Assembly: GCF_913773735.1 (NCBI RefSeq)
Contig: NZ_CAJYEB010000030.1
Location: forward strand, 1 to 64,000
Length of the DNA: 64,000 nt
Reading direction: 5' to 3'
Source of the DNA: an uncultured Massilia sp.
Lineage (GTDB): Bacteria; Pseudomonadota; Gammaproteobacteria; Burkholderiales; Burkholderiaceae_D
The position numbers were made by a program, and so were the translations under genes. The notes under the pieces are model-generated. The model saw only the letters and a program-made list of their open reading frames with translations. It ran no database searches and was not told the origin of the DNA. Position 1 is the first letter of the stretch. Each line of letters starts with the position of its first letter. Below, piece by piece: positions 26,155-37,175 of the stretch.

Positions 26155-26556
26155 TCATTCGACCGCGGCCACCTCGACGAGTTCGAAGTGCAGCGCCACG
26201 AATTCGGTGGCGTCGTCGAGCCGCTTGTCCGGCATGCAGGCGACGTGGCAGTCCTGGAACGCGCGGGCGCTGTCGAAGCCTTCGGCGCGCCAGACGTCCT
26301 CGGGGATCGCGCCGAACAGGATGCGCCGGACCCGGGTCGCGCGGATCGTGCAGCGCCGGCGCCCGCGCGGATCGAGGACGTCGACCAGCTCGCCGGCGGC
26401 ATAGCCGCCCTCGCCCAGCGCGCCGTAGCCCCGATAGTAATCCTCGACGAGATCGGCGGTCGCCGTCTTGCGCCCGGCGATGACGTCGCGCACGAGGCTG
26501 TCGTCGTCGGGGTCGGCGCTCCAGAAGGTCAGGCGCTTGCGCACGGCCACGTTCAC
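26155..26556 (-). CDS. ASCH-domain protein
   Basis: A 133-residue protein of the ASCH superfamily, a PUA-like fold suspected of RNA or nucleoside binding. Typical features are VIAGRKTATADL near the N-terminus, the GELVDVLDPRGRRRCTIRATRVRRILFGAIPEDVWRAEGFDS core and a terminal LHFELVEV strand. The GTG start (26556) overlaps the stop of the upstream membrane-protein gene by 4 bp (GTGA), so translation is coupled. Its insertion between trpA and accD is not part of the core conserved order. Function unknown. Confidence 0.82.
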   Translation of the reverse strand: MNVAVRKRLTFWSADPDDDSLVRDVIAGRKTATADLVEDYYRGYGALGEGGYAAGELVDVLDPRGRRRCTIRATRVRRILFGAIPEDVWRAEGFDSARAFQDCHVACMPDKRLDDATEFVALHFELVEVAAVE

Positions 26557-26825
26557 TCGCCCTTGGCCGTGGCCGTGGTGAACTCGATGCCGCCGATGCG
26601 CGCGGCGATGCCGTTGTAGAGCCAGGCGCCGAGGAATGTGAACACGAAGCCGATCGCCGTGTACAGGACCGGCACCAGCAGCAGCATGACGACCGACACC
26701 GGCTGGCCCTGCAGCGCCAGCGGGATCATCGACACCAGGGCCAGCGGGATCGAGATGACCAGGTAGAGGGCGGCCATCACCTTGGCCGTCTGCAGCTTGG
26801 AGATACTGACCAATCGGGTTTTCAT
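26553..26825 (-). CDS. Small two-helix membrane protein
   Basis: A 90-residue protein with two long hydrophobic segments (AALYLVISIPLALVSMIPLAL and VVMLLLVPVLYTAIGFVFTFLGAWLY) and a C-terminal IGGIEF. It resembles small DUF3566-type membrane proteins. ATG 26825 is preferred over an extension to 26885. It is coupled by a 4-bp overlap to the downstream ASCH gene. It is separated from trpA by that gene's terminator, so these two genes form a unit of their own. Confidence 0.8.
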   Translation of the reverse strand: MKTRLVSISKLQTAKVMAALYLVISIPLALVSMIPLALQGQPVSVVMLLLVPVLYTAIGFVFTFLGAWLYNGIAARIGGIEFTTATAKGE

Positions 26826-26883
26826 GGCTATCTTAAGAAATTGAACTAACGTCAATGTAACCCAAGTGTCTTGCCGCGCAAAC

Positions 26884-26907
26884 AAAAAACCGGGCGCCTG
26901 GCCCGGT
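26884..26907 (-). terminator. Rho-independent terminator after trpA
   Basis: On the minus strand a 7-bp stem ACCGGGC / GCCCGGT with a 5-nt loop is followed directly by six T. It lies 30 bp after the trpA stop and closes the trpFBA unit. Confidence 0.88.
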
Positions 26908-26937
26908 CCTTCGGCAGCGGCAAGCGCCGGCCGCGGC

Positions 26938-27738
26938 TCAGCGCCCGTCCAGCGCCGCCCGGATCCCGGCGACGAAGTCGCGCACCGCCTGCGGCCCCTG
27001 CTCCTTCGGCGTGTTTTCCAGTTCCTGGATGATGCGGCTGCCGATCACGACGGCATCGGCCACCTCGGCCACCGATTTCGCGGTCTGCGCGTCGCGGATG
27101 CCGAAGCCGACGCCGATCGGCAGGGCCACGTGCTCGCGGATCGCGGCGACGCGGCGCGCCACGTCGGCCGTGTCGATGCCGCCGGCCCCCGTCACGCCCT
27201 TGAGCGAGACGTAGTAGGAAAAGCCGCTGCCGTGGCGCGCCACCTGCTGGATGCGCGCCGTGGTCGAGGTCGGCGCCAGCAGGAAGATCAGGTCGAGGCC
27301 GTTCTCCTTCATCTCGGCCGCGAATTCCTCGCACTCTTCCGGCGGGTAGTCGACGACGATGGCGCCGTCGGCCCCTGCCTCTTTCGCCTGGCGGATGAAT
27401 TCCGACGGGCCCATGCGCTCGATCGGGTTGGCATAGCCCATCAGGACGACGGGCGTGTGCTGGTTCTTTTCGCGGAACTGGCGCACGTAGCCGAGGACGT
27501 CCTTCATGCCGATGCCGAAGGCCAGCGCGCGTTCGCAGGCGCGCTGGATGACGGGGCCTTCGGCCATCGGGTCGGAGAACGGGACGCCGAGTTCGAGGAC
27601 GTCGGCGCCGCCCTCGACGAGGGCGTGCAGCAGCGCAACGGTCAATTCCGGGCCGGGGTCGCCGGCGGTGATGAAGGTGACGAGGCCGGTCTTGCCCTGT
27701 TCCTTCAGGGCGTCGAAAGTCTGTGCAATGCGGGACAT
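26938..27738 (-). CDS. trpA: Tryptophan synthase alpha subunit
   Basis: A 266-residue TIM barrel that cleaves indole-3-glycerol phosphate to indole. Catalytic Glu lies in the [10 protein letters not shown] segment region and Asp in [11 protein letters not shown] context; GFGIRDAQ and GSRIIQ form the phosphate site. ATG 27738 has AAAGGA 8 bp upstream. The long open frame up to 28581 is a read-through of trpB in another frame. It follows trpB by 41 bp. Confidence 0.96.
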   Translation of the reverse strand: MSRIAQTFDALKEQGKTGLVTFITAGDPGPELTVALLHALVEGGADVLELGVPFSDPMAEGPVIQRACERALAFGIGMKDVLGYVRQFREKNQHTPVVLMGYANPIERMGPSEFIRQAKEAGADGAIVVDYPPEECEEFAAEMKENGLDLIFLLAPTSTTARIQQVARHGSGFSYYVSLKGVTGAGGIDTADVARRVAAIREHVALPIGVGFGIRDAQTAKSVAEVADAVVIGSRIIQELENTPKEQGPQAVRDFVAGIRAALDGR

Positions 27739-27779
27739 GCTGTTTTCCTTTGTTCGGGTAGTGGGAGACGGCGCGCGGA

Positions 27780-29007
<1,228 letters not shown>

Positions 29008-29036
<29 letters not shown>

Positions 29037-29712
29037 GGTGTGCTCGGCTTTCGATGGTGGCATCCTGTGCCCGCACCGCGTCGACGAACGCGGCGATCAA
29101 ACGGGCATCCTTGATCCCCTTGGCCGCCTCGACACCGCTACTGATGTCGACCGCGAAGGGGCGTACCTGCGCCACCGCGCCAGTCACGTTGTGTACGCTC
29201 AAGCCACCACTCAAAACGACCCGAGGCGCGAGCTCTTTTGGGATAAGAGACCAATCGAAGACCTTTCCTGCGCCGCCGTAGGCGTCGACCCAGGTGTCGA
29301 GCAGGAGGCTCGAGAACCAGGCGCTGGCGGCGCGGTATTGCGATTCCGATTCTAGCAGTTCGCTCGGGTCCGTGTCAGGTTTGACGCGATACGCCCGCAT
29401 GAACGGCCGCTGGACCGCGGCGGCGATGGCGGCGCATTCGGCCGGCGTCTCGTCGCCGTGGAACTGCAGCAGGGCCACGGGGCCGGCCTCGACCACGGCG
29501 CGCACCTCGTCCACGGTCGCGTTGACGAACAGCGCGACGGCGCCGACGAAGGGCGGCAGGTGCGCGGCCAGCGCGGCGAAGCGCTGCGGCGTCACGTGGC
29601 GCGGGCTCTTCGGGTAGAACACGAAGCCCAGGGCATCGGCGCCGGCGTGCACGGCGTCGCGCAGGTCCTGTTCGCGGGTGATGCCGCAGATCTTGATTCG
29701 GGTACGTGTCAT
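29008..29712 (-). CDS. trpF: Phosphoribosylanthranilate isomerase
   Basis: A 234-residue TIM barrel with [10 protein letters not shown] (catalytic Cys7-region), LQFHGDE and [10 protein letters not shown]. The C-terminus after about residue 215 ([17 protein letters not shown]) is extended and overlaps trpB. It lies 105 bp after truA, with a palindromic repeat element in that gap. Confidence 0.95.
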
Positions 29713-29777
29713 GGTTCCTGTCCTCGCATGCGGATGGTGTCGCAGGGCCGCCGGGTTTGCCTTTGCGGCTGAATACC

Positions 29778-29818
29778 GGGGTCAGAGCCCCTGAAAATCA
29801 ACACCGGGCTCTGACCCC
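29778..29818. repeat. REP-like palindrome at the truA stop codon
   Basis: Perfect 13-bp arms GGGGTCAGAGCCC (29778-29790) and GGGCTCTGACCCC (29806-29818) with a 15-nt loop. On the minus strand the sequence reads TTGTAGGGGTC, so the truA stop TAG is the last three bases of a GTAG head. Palindromes of this GGGTCAGAGCCC type with similar loops are recurrent in Burkholderiales genomes as far as I recall. Confidence 0.75.
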
Positions 29819-30630
29819 TACAACCAGGGCAGCGGCGCAGAAGCCTCCTGCGGCAGCCCCCACTTCGGATCGTAGTCGATCGCCGCCAGGTACAGCCCGT
29901 CCGGCATGAAGGTGGGCGCCGCCGCGTCGCGCGAACGCGCCGCCAGCACCTCGGCCATCCATTCCGGCGCGTTGCGTCCCGTGCCCACGTAGATCAGCGA
30001 GCCGACGATGTTCCTCACCATGTGGTGCAGGAAGGCCGAGGCGCGCACCGTGAACACGACCAGGTCGCCCATGCGCTCGATCTTCACCTCGTGCATCTGC
30101 TTGACGGGCGAATTGGCCTGGCAGCCGGACGCGCGGAAGCTCGTGAAATCGTGCGTGCCGATCAGGTGGGCGGCGGCGGCGCGCATGCGCTCCACGTCGA
30201 GCGGACGGAACACCCAGCCGGCGCGCCCGGCCAGCAGCGCGGACGGATTGGCGTGGTTGTACAGCACGTAGTGGTAGGTGCGCGAGCGCGCCGAGAAGCG
30301 CGCATGGAACTGCTCGCGTTCCGGCGCCGGCGCGAGCGCGTGCGCCCAGCGCACCACGATCGAGTCCGGCAGGAAGGCATTGGTGCCGCGCACCCAGGAC
30401 TGCGGCGCGCGGTCGAGGTCCGTGTCGAAGTGGATCACCTGCTCGATCGCGTGCACGCCGGCGTCGGTGCGGCCGGCGCAGGTCGTGTGCAGGGGCGTGC
30501 GCGCGAACTGCTCGAGGGCGATCTCGATCCGGTCCTGGACCGTGTCGCGCGATGGTTGTTTCTGGTACCCGTTCCAGGCGGTGCCCACGTACTGGACACC
30601 CATTGCGATGCGGGTCGACTGCTGTGTCAA
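29818..30630 (-). CDS. truA: tRNA pseudouridine(38-40) synthase
   Basis: A 270-residue enzyme that isomerises U38-U40 in tRNA anticodon stems. Catalytic Asp is in GRTDAGVHA, and [13 protein letters not shown] start and [11 protein letters not shown] are conserved. The frame begins with TTG at 30630, which gives the right family N-terminus and has AGAGGA just upstream; ATG 30603 would cut into the first strand. It lies 10 bp after fimV, the usual order. Confidence 0.94.
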   Translation of the reverse strand: MTQQSTRIAMGVQYVGTAWNGYQKQPSRDTVQDRIEIALEQFARTPLHTTCAGRTDAGVHAIEQVIHFDTDLDRAPQSWVRGTNAFLPDSIVVRWAHALAPAPEREQFHARFSARSRTYHYVLYNHANPSALLAGRAGWVFRPLDVERMRAAAAHLIGTHDFTSFRASGCQANSPVKQMHEVKIERMGDLVVFTVRASAFLHHMVRNIVGSLIYVGTGRNAPEWMAEVLAARSRDAAAPTFMPDGLYLAAIDYDPKWGLPQEASAPLPWL

Positions 30631-30640
30631 ATCCTCTGCC

Positions 30641-33600
30641 TCATGCCAGCGCCGCGCGCAATGCGTTGGCGCGGCTTACCTGTTCGTCGCTGCCGCCGCG
30701 GATGACTTCCTCGAGCAGCTCGCGCGCGCCTTCCTTGTCGCCGATCTCCTGGTACGCGATCGCCAGGTCGAGCTTGGTTTCCATTTCCATGTGGGCGGCC
30801 GACAACGCGCCGCCGCCATTGCCGTCGTCGCCACCCGACAGGCTGTGCACTTCCGGCAGCGGCAGCGTGCCGTCGCCCGGCAGGTCGAGGTCCATGGCCG
30901 CCAGGTCGAACTGCGGCTCGACGCGGTCGCTTTCGGCGAACTGCGCGCCGGAGGCGGCCGGGGTCGCGGTCTGCAGCTCGTCCGGCAGCGCCTCGAGCGG
31001 CCGGGTCGGCAGGTGCGACAGGTCGAACAGCGGATCGTCCGCGGCCGGCGACGGGTTCGATGCCAGCGCCGGTGCCGGCTCGAAGGCGAAGTCGAGCGGC
31101 TCGTCCAGGCGCGGGACCGCCGGCGCCTCGGCCGGCGCCGGCGCCGGCTGCTTGTCCGCGAGGCCGAAGTCCATCGTGTCGAGGTCGAACAACGGATCGT
31201 CCAGTTCGTTCGCCGCACGGGCCTGCTCCGGCGCCGCGGCGCGCTCGGCCGGCAGTTCGGGCAGTTCCGGCAGGTCGAATTCCTTCGCCAGGTCGGCCAT
31301 GTCGATGTCGCTCGCCGCGGCCTGCGCCGGCGACAGCAGCGGCGCCGGGGTCGGCGCCGGCGTCGGCGCCTGGTCGAACGCCAGGTCGAACAGCGGGTCT
31401 TCCTCGATGTCCGCGACGGTCGCCGGCGCGGCCGGCGGCTGGTCCGCGGCAGCCTGGGCCGGATTGGCCGGCTTGGCGGGGGCATCGAAATCCATGTCGA
31501 ACGTGAAGTCGAGCGGATCCTCGGCCGGGCTGCGCGGCGCCGGCTCGACGACCTGCGGCGCCGGCGCGGCCGGCGTGAACGCATCCATGTCGAAGTCGAG
31601 GTCGTTGGCGTCCTTCTTGTCGAGCGACGGCGCGGCCGGGGTGGCCGTCTCGGCCGTCACCGGCTCGAACGACAGGCCGCCCAGGTCGAAGTCGAGCACA
31701 TGGTCGTCGTCGACGCGGGCCGGCGCGTTCGTCACCGGTTCCGGCGCCGGCTGGGCGGTGCCCATGGCGTCGGCGAAATGCTGGTCGAAGCTCATCGGCG
31801 CACGGGCGTCTTCCTGCGCCGGGGCATGGAACGCGTCGTCGAATTCCTTCGCCAGCGGCACCGGCTGGCCCGGCTCCGCGCCGAGCGGCGCAGCGGCGGC
31901 TGCAGCGCCGCCCGCATACAGCGGATTGAACGGATCGAGCGCCAGGCCCATCGCGGCGGCCTGCGCCCATTCGTCGCCATGGCCGCGCGTGAGGCCGTGC
32001 AGCTCGCCGGCCTGGGCCTCGAAGGCGCGCGCATCCTTGCGCGCGGCATAGATCTCGAGCAGCTTCAGGCGCACCGGCAGGCGTTCCGGGTGCGTGCGCA
32101 GCGCTTCCTTCAGGATTTCCTCGGCCTGGGCATCGCGGCCGTAGGCGATGTACACGTCGGCCTCGGCCACCGGGTCCACTTCGTTGGTGTCGAGCTGGCT
32201 GGCGGACGGCGCGAAGCTGGAATTGAACACGCTGTTGTTGGTGTCCACGCTCTGGCCGCCGGTCTCGGCGAACAGCGAATGCGCCGGCTCGCTCGGCACG
32301 CCCAGGATCGACGGTTCGGCGACGGCCTTCGGTTCCTTCTTCTTGCGGCGCTGGGCCACCAGCAGGCCGGCCAGCAGCAGCGCGGCCGCGCCGCCGCCGA
32401 CCAGCGGCAGGTTCTCCATCAGGAAGTCGAAGATGCCCGGCTCCGGCGCCGCGGGCGCCGGCTTGGCCGGCTTGATCGGGGGCAGCTTCTTCGGTACGGG
32501 CTTGTCCTCGGCCAGCACGGCGTCGGCCTTGGGTGCGGCGGCATTCTTCTCGGCCTCGGCGCCGGCGCGGTTCTGGACCGTGGCCAGCTTCTCGAGGTCG
32601 CCGACGTTGCGCTCCAGTTCCTTGACGCGCGACTGCGCGTCGGCCAGTTCCTTTTCCTTGGCGATGCCGTCCTCGGCGCTCATCGTCGCGCCCTTGCCCG
32701 GGGTCGGGGCCGGCGCCTGCGGCTGGGCCTTGGACAGGCGCAGCTGGTCCTGCGCCTCGTTGGCGGCGGTCGGGCGTTCCTCGACGCGCGCGGTGATCCT
32801 GCCGCCGGCGCTCTGGCCCGCCGGCGGCGCCTTGACCGGTTCCGCCGCGCCGACCTGGCCGGCCAGCTTGTTGCGGTAGGCATTGAAGTCGGCGGCCTGC
32901 GCGACCACGACGCCGCGCGCCTCGCCCGGCGACGTCGCGCGCACGCTGTCGGCATCGGGCACGGACAGGATGCGGCCCGACTTCAGGCGGTTCATGTTGT
33001 TGCCGATGAAGGCTTCCGGATTGGCGCGGTACAACGCGACCAGCATCATGTCGAGCGAGACGTTGGCCGGCTTGACGCGCGCGGCGATCTCGCCCAGCGT
33101 GTCGCCGCGCTGGACGCGGTATTCGGAGGCCGCGGCGCGCGTCTCCTGCGCCTCCTGCCCCGCCGGCTCGGCCGGAGGACGCACCTCGCTGCGGCGCGGC
33201 GCAGGCGCCGGCGCGCTCTGCGCGGGGGCGGCGGCCGGCTGCTCGGCGCGCGGGCGCGCCGGCGCGTCGTTCGCGGCCACCTGCGCGGCCTGGGTCGAAC
33301 GCAGTTCGGCCGGGTCGAGCAGGAAGGTGTATTCGCGCACCAGGCGCCCGTTGTTCCACGTCAGTTCCAGCAACAGGTCGACGAAGGGCTCGTTCAGCGG
33401 CTGGGTCGAGCTGACACGGATGAACTGGCGCCCGCCGCGTTGCTCGACGGCGAAGCGCAGCGACAGCAGCGCCGGATTGAATTCGATGTTCGCGTTCCGG
33501 AACGCCTCGGGCGACGCCAGCTTCGCCGCCAGGCCGGAGGCCTCCTCGGGCGAGACCGACGTCAGTTCGATCTCGGCGCGCAGCGGCTGGCCCAGGGCGG

Positions 33601-33727
33601 ACAGCACGGTGAGCTTGCCGAGGCCGGCAGCATGGGCCGCCGACGCCAGCACCAGCGCACTGGCGACCGCCGCGGTGAGCTTTTTCAACGCGGACGATTT
33701 CAACGGGAGGCGGTCAGTAGCATGCAT
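30641..33727 (-). CDS. fimV: FimV-like polar hub / pilus assembly protein
   Basis: A 1028-residue inner-membrane protein organising the cell pole and type IV pili. After a signal peptide (cleavage near ASAAHA) comes the FimV N-terminal motif [22 protein letters not shown] LysM domain ([40 protein letters not shown]) follows, then a coiled coil and one membrane helix ([20 protein letters not shown]). The long cytoplasmic region is acidic and Ala/Pro rich. The C-terminal FimV/TPR module is [24 protein letters not shown] chose ATG 33727; a frame to 33811 adds an unlikely leader. Confidence 0.93.
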   Translation of the reverse strand: MHATDRLPLKSSALKKLTAAVASALVLASAAHAAGLGKLTVLSALGQPLRAEIELTSVSPEEASGLAAKLASPEAFRNANIEFNPALLSLRFAVEQRGGRQFIRVSSTQPLNEPFVDLLLELTWNNGRLVREYTFLLDPAELRSTQAAQVAANDAPARPRAEQPAAAPAQSAPAPAPRRSEVRPPAEPAGQEAQETRAAASEYRVQRGDTLGEIAARVKPANVSLDMMLVALYRANPEAFIGNNMNRLKSGRILSVPDADSVRATSPGEARGVVVAQAADFNAYRNKLAGQVGAAEPVKAPPAGQSAGGRITARVEERPTAANEAQDQLRLSKAQPQAPAPTPGKGATMSAEDGIAKEKELADAQSRVKELERNVGDLEKLATVQNRAGAEAEKNAAAPKADAVLAEDKPVPKKLPPIKPAKPAPAAPEPGIFDFLMENLPLVGGGAAALLLAGLLVAQRRKKKEPKAVAEPSILGVPSEPAHSLFAETGGQSVDTNNSVFNSSFAPSASQLDTNEVDPVAEADVYIAYGRDAQAEEILKEALRTHPERLPVRLKLLEIYAARKDARAFEAQAGELHGLTRGHGDEWAQAAAMGLALDPFNPLYAGGAAAAAAPLGAEPGQPVPLAKEFDDAFHAPAQEDARAPMSFDQHFADAMGTAQPAPEPVTNAPARVDDDHVLDFDLGGLSFEPVTAETATPAAPSLDKKDANDLDFDMDAFTPAAPAPQVVEPAPRSPAEDPLDFTFDMDFDAPAKPANPAQAAADQPPAAPATVADIEEDPLFDLAFDQAPTPAPTPAPLLSPAQAAASDIDMADLAKEFDLPELPELPAERAAAPEQARAANELDDPLFDLDTMDFGLADKQPAPAPAEAPAVPRLDEPLDFAFEPAPALASNPSPAADDPLFDLSHLPTRPLEALPDELQTATPAASGAQFAESDRVEPQFDLAAMDLDLPGDGTLPLPEVHSLSGGDDGNGGGALSAAHMEMETKLDLAIAYQEIGDKEGARELLEEVIRGGSDEQVSRANALRAALA

Positions 33728-33939
33728 AGGGTCGGAACGCAATGGGGTTGAGGCAGGCAGGATACCGCCCGCAGGTCTCGGCAACATATCATCATGCACT
33801 GTGGCATGCAAGTTCTACAGGGAGAAACACTTGCGCAAGCGCCGATCCGTAGACGGTCTGTTCATGAATTCGATGTTTTTTGGGTGGATCGGTGTCGCTG
33901 GGCCACTGCGGCGGCGCCGTCATGCTCGCGGAGAAAGCA

Positions 33940-33965
33940 CAAAGGCGGCACGGCGGCCGCCTTTG
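33940..33965. terminator. Possible terminator hairpin after asd
   Basis: Stem CAAAGGCGGC / GCCGCCTTTG with a 6-nt loop, 26 bp after the asd stop on the minus strand. The U-tract is weak, so its efficiency is uncertain. The rest of the 263-bp gap to fimV shows no gene. Confidence 0.55.
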
Positions 33966-33990
33966 CGCCATGTCGGCGAACCCCGACGAA

Positions 33991-35115
33991 TCAGCTTTCC
34001 AGCACGATGCGCAGCATGCGGCGCAGCGGCTCGGCGGCGCCCCACAGCAGCTGGTCGCCGACGGTGAAGGCCGAGATGTATTCCGGGCCCATCGACATCT
34101 TGCGCACGCGGCCGACCGGGATGCCCAGGGTGCCGGTGACGGCGGCCGGGGTCAGGTCGCGCATCGACGCCTCGCGGGTGTTCGGCACGAACTTCACCCA
34201 CTGGTTGTCGCCGGCGATGATGTCGTTGATCTCGTCGAGCGGCACGTCCTTCTTGAGCTTGATGGTCAGCGCCTGCGAATGGCAGCGCATCGCGCCGATG
34301 CGCACGCACAGGCCGTCGACCGGGATCACCGACGCGGTGCCGTGGCGGCCCAGGATCTTGTTGGTCTCGGCGCCTCCCTTCCACTCTTCCTTCGACTGGC
34401 CGTTGCCCAGGTCCTTGTCGATCCAGGGGATCAGGTTGCCGGCCAGCGGCACGCCGAACTGCTTCGTCTCGTCGGCGGACATGCCGTGCTGGGTGGCCAG
34501 CACGCCGCGGTCGATGTCGAGGATGGCCGACGCCGGATTGTCCAGCAGCGGCCTGACGGCGGCGTTGATGGTGCCGAACTGGGTCAGCAGCTCGCGCATG
34601 TGCTGGGCGCCGCCGCCCGATGCGGCCTGGTAGGTCATCGAGGTCATCCAGTCGACCAGGTCGTGCTTGAACAGGCCGCCCAGGCCCATCAGCATGCACG
34701 ACACGGTGCAGTTGCCGCCGACGTAGTTCTTGATGCCCTTGGCCAGCGCATCCTTGATGACGTCCAGGTTGACCGGGTCGAGCACGATGACGGCGTCGTC
34801 GTTCATGCGCAGCGTCGATGCCGCGTCGATCCAGTAGCCGTTCCAGCCGGCGGCGCGCAGTTGCGGGTAGACCTCGGTCGTGTAGTCGCCGCCCTGGCAC
34901 GAGATGATGATCTCGCACTTCGAGAGCTCGGCGATGTCGCTGGCGCTTTTCAGCGTGGTCTCGTTCTTTGCCATCGCCGGCGCGGCGCCGCCCGGATTCG
35001 AGGTGGTGAAGAACACCGGCTCGATGTGGGCGAAATCGCCCTCGTCCTGCATGCGCTGCATCAGGACCGAACCGACCATGCCGCGCCAACCAACCAGACC
35101 TACGAGTTTCATCAT
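33991..35115 (-). CDS. asd: Aspartate-semialdehyde dehydrogenase
   Basis: A 374-residue enzyme reducing aspartyl phosphate to the semialdehyde for lysine, threonine and methionine synthesis. The NADP-binding start [18 protein letters not shown] and the active-site Cys in [12 protein letters not shown] are present. The catalytic His lies in [13 protein letters not shown]. Tandem ATG codons at 35115 and 35112 are both possible. It lies downstream of leuB across a 120-bp gap filled by inverted palindromes. Confidence 0.96.
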   Translation of the reverse strand: MMKLVGLVGWRGMVGSVLMQRMQDEGDFAHIEPVFFTTSNPGGAAPAMAKNETTLKSASDIAELSKCEIIISCQGGDYTTEVYPQLRAAGWNGYWIDAASTLRMNDDAVIVLDPVNLDVIKDALAKGIKNYVGGNCTVSCMLMGLGGLFKHDLVDWMTSMTYQAASGGGAQHMRELLTQFGTINAAVRPLLDNPASAILDIDRGVLATQHGMSADETKQFGVPLAGNLIPWIDKDLGNGQSKEEWKGGAETNKILGRHGTASVIPVDGLCVRIGAMRCHSQALTIKLKKDVPLDEINDIIAGDNQWVKFVPNTREASMRDLTPAAVTGTLGIPVGRVRKMSMGPEYISAFTVGDQLLWGAAEPLRRMLRIVLES

Positions 35116-35149
35116 CTTCCCTTGGATATGTAAGTGTTATGTCATGCGT

Positions 35150-35212
35150 GGTGCGCCCGGGGAGCGCACCCTACGTCGTTGTCTGCCGTAGGGTGGGCAC
35201 CCCGTGCCCACC
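35150..35212. repeat. Pair of inverted GTAG-headed palindromes (REPIN-like) between asd and leuB
   Basis: The first palindrome is GGTGCGC-N7-GCGCACC (35150-35170), followed by CTACG. After 11 bp comes CGTAG and then GGTGGGCAC-CCC-GTGCCCACC (35192-35212). Each palindrome therefore has a CGTAGGGTG head, and the two heads face each other. This is the layout of a REP doublet (REPIN). The element almost fills the gap. Confidence 0.8.
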
Positions 35213-35235
35213 GCACCATGCGAATAAACGCCGGC

Positions 35236-36306
35236 TTATGCCAACGCGTTGACGACCGCGTCGCCCATCGCCTCGGTGCCGACGCGCGTCGTGCCTTCTT
35301 CGAAGATGTCCGGCGTGCGCAGGCCCTGCTTGAGCACCGCCTTGACGGCGTTCTCGATGCGGTCCGCCTGCTCGCTCTTGCCCAGCGAGAAGCGCAGCAT
35401 CATCGCGCTTGACAAGATCGTCGCCAGCGGATTGGCGATGCCCTTGCCGGCGATGTCCGGCGCCGAGCCGTGCGACGGTTCGTACAGGCCTTTGTTGTTC
35501 GCATCCAGCGAAGCCGACGGCAGCATGCCGATCGAGCCGGTCAGCATCGCCGCCGCGTCCGACAGGATGTCGCCGAACATATTGCCGGTCACGATCACGT
35601 CGAACTTCTTCGGCGCGCGCACCAGCTGCATCGCCGCGTTGTCGACGTACATGTGTTCGAGCTCGACGTCCGGGTACTCCTTGTGCACGTCGGTCACGAC
35701 GTCGCGCCAGAACTGGAAGGTCTCCAGCACGTTGGCCTTGTCGACGCTGGTCACGCGCTTGTCGCGCTTGCGTGCGGCCTGGAACGCGACGTGGGCGATG
35801 CGGCGGATCTCGCCTTCGGCATAGCGCATCGTATCGAAACCTTCGCGCTGGCCCGCGAACGGGCCGTCCGGGCATTCGCGCACGCCGCGCGGCTTGCCGA
35901 AATAAATGTCGCCCGTCAGTTCGCGGATGATCAGGATGTCCAGGCCCGACACGACTTCCGGCTTGAGCGTCGAGGCGCCGGCCAGTTCCGGATACAGGAT
36001 CGCCGGACGCAGGTTGGCGAACAGCCCCAGTTCCTTGCGCAGGCCCAGGATGGCCTGCTCGGGACGCAGCGCGCGCTCCAGCGTGTCGTACCGGTAGTCG
36101 CCGACGGCGCCGAACAGCACGGCATCCGCGCGCTTGGCCAGCGCCAGCGTGGCGGGCGGCAGCGGGTGGCCGTGGGCGGCGTAGCCGGCGCCGCCGACGT
36201 CCGCGCTCTCCAGCTCGAATTGTTCGCCCAGGGCGTTCAGCACCTTGACCGCCTGCGCCGTGATTTCCGGGCCGATGCCGTCGCCCGGCAGGATTGCAAT
36301 CTTCAT
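35236..36306 (-). CDS. leuB: 3-isopropylmalate dehydrogenase
   Basis: A 356-residue NAD-dependent beta-decarboxylating dehydrogenase of leucine synthesis. It has [14 protein letters not shown], the substrate motif [24 protein letters not shown], the catalytic YFGKPRG loop, and DNAAMQLV and [18 protein letters not shown]. It lies 13 bp after leuD. Confidence 0.97.
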   Translation of the reverse strand: MKIAILPGDGIGPEITAQAVKVLNALGEQFELESADVGGAGYAAHGHPLPPATLALAKRADAVLFGAVGDYRYDTLERALRPEQAILGLRKELGLFANLRPAILYPELAGASTLKPEVVSGLDILIIRELTGDIYFGKPRGVRECPDGPFAGQREGFDTMRYAEGEIRRIAHVAFQAARKRDKRVTSVDKANVLETFQFWRDVVTDVHKEYPDVELEHMYVDNAAMQLVRAPKKFDVIVTGNMFGDILSDAAAMLTGSIGMLPSASLDANNKGLYEPSHGSAPDIAGKGIANPLATILSSAMMLRFSLGKSEQADRIENAVKAVLKQGLRTPDIFEEGTTRVGTEAMGDAVVNALA

Positions 36307-36319
36307 GGTCTGGTTCTTC

Positions 36320-36967
36320 TCAGATGGTGTTGGCGAGCCAGGGCTGGCTGCGCAGGTGGCGCTCCTCGAAGGCGCGGATCTCGTCGGCGTGGCGCAGGGT
36401 CAGGCCGATGTCGTCCAGGCCGTTGAGCAGGCAGTACTTGCGGAAGTCGTCGATCTCGAATGCGAACGTGAGGTGGCCGTCCGGCGTGCCGACGGTCTGG
36501 CGCTCCAGGTCCACCACCAGCTTGTAGCCGGGGAAGGCCTTGACCTCATTGAACAGCTGCTCGACCTGGCTCTCGCCCAGGCGGATCGGCAGCAGGCCGC
36601 CCTTGAAGCAGTTGTTGAAGAAGATGTCGGCGAAGCTCGGCGCGACGATCGCGCGAAAGCCGTACTGCTGCAGGGCCCACGGCGCGTGCTCGCGCGAGGA
36701 GCCGCAACCGAAGTTCTTGCGCGTCAGCAGGATCGACGCACCCTGGTACTGCGGCTGGTTCAGCACGAAGTCCGGGTTGAGCGGACGGCGGCCGTTGTCC
36801 ATGCCCGGCTCGCCGTGGTCGAGGTAGCGCCACTCGTCGAACAGGTTGGGGCCGAAGCCGGTGCGGCGGATCGACTTGAGGAACTGCTTCGGGATGATGG
36901 CGTCGGTATCGACGTTGGCGCGGTCGAGGGGGACCACCAGGCCTTCGTGTACGGTGAATTTGTCCAT
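36320..36967 (-). CDS. leuD: 3-isopropylmalate dehydratase small subunit
   Basis: A 215-residue aconitase-family small subunit, pairing with LeuC. It contains [14 protein letters not shown], the [11 protein letters not shown] loop and [15 protein letters not shown]. Translation starts at ATG 36967, 16 bp after the entericidin-like gene. Confidence 0.97.
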   Translation of the reverse strand: MDKFTVHEGLVVPLDRANVDTDAIIPKQFLKSIRRTGFGPNLFDEWRYLDHGEPGMDNGRRPLNPDFVLNQPQYQGASILLTRKNFGCGSSREHAPWALQQYGFRAIVAPSFADIFFNNCFKGGLLPIRLGESQVEQLFNEVKAFPGYKLVVDLERQTVGTPDGHLTFAFEIDDFRKYCLLNGLDDIGLTLRHADEIRAFEERHLRSQPWLANTI

Positions 36968-36983
36968 GGTCGAAACGCTCCGC

Positions 36984-37106
36984 TTATTTGCCGCCGGCGC
37001 CGGTGATGACCTGGCCGACCTTCTGCACGTCGCGGCCCATGCCGGAGATGGTGTTGCAGCCCGTGGCCACGAAGGCGATGAGGGCGAGGGTGATGACTTT
37101 CTTCAT
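36984..37106 (-). CDS. Entericidin EcnA/B family lipoprotein (40 residues)
   Basis: A short gene in the gap between leuC and leuD. The product begins [22 protein letters not shown], with lipobox VATGC, and ends in [10 protein letters not shown]. Mature entericidins are tiny membrane lipoproteins with a Gly-rich amphipathic tail. An AGGGA ribosome binding site precedes ATG 37106. A gene of this family between leuC and leuD is common in Burkholderiales. Toxin or antitoxin behaviour is not shown by the sequence. Confidence 0.9.
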   Translation of the reverse strand: MKKVITLALIAFVATGCNTISGMGRDVQKVGQVITGAGGK

Positions 37107-37175
37107 GCTGTCCCTGATGGTTCTGATTCAAAACCGGCCTGCTGCGCCGGCAACTGCGGGGCCGGAGCCCTGCGA

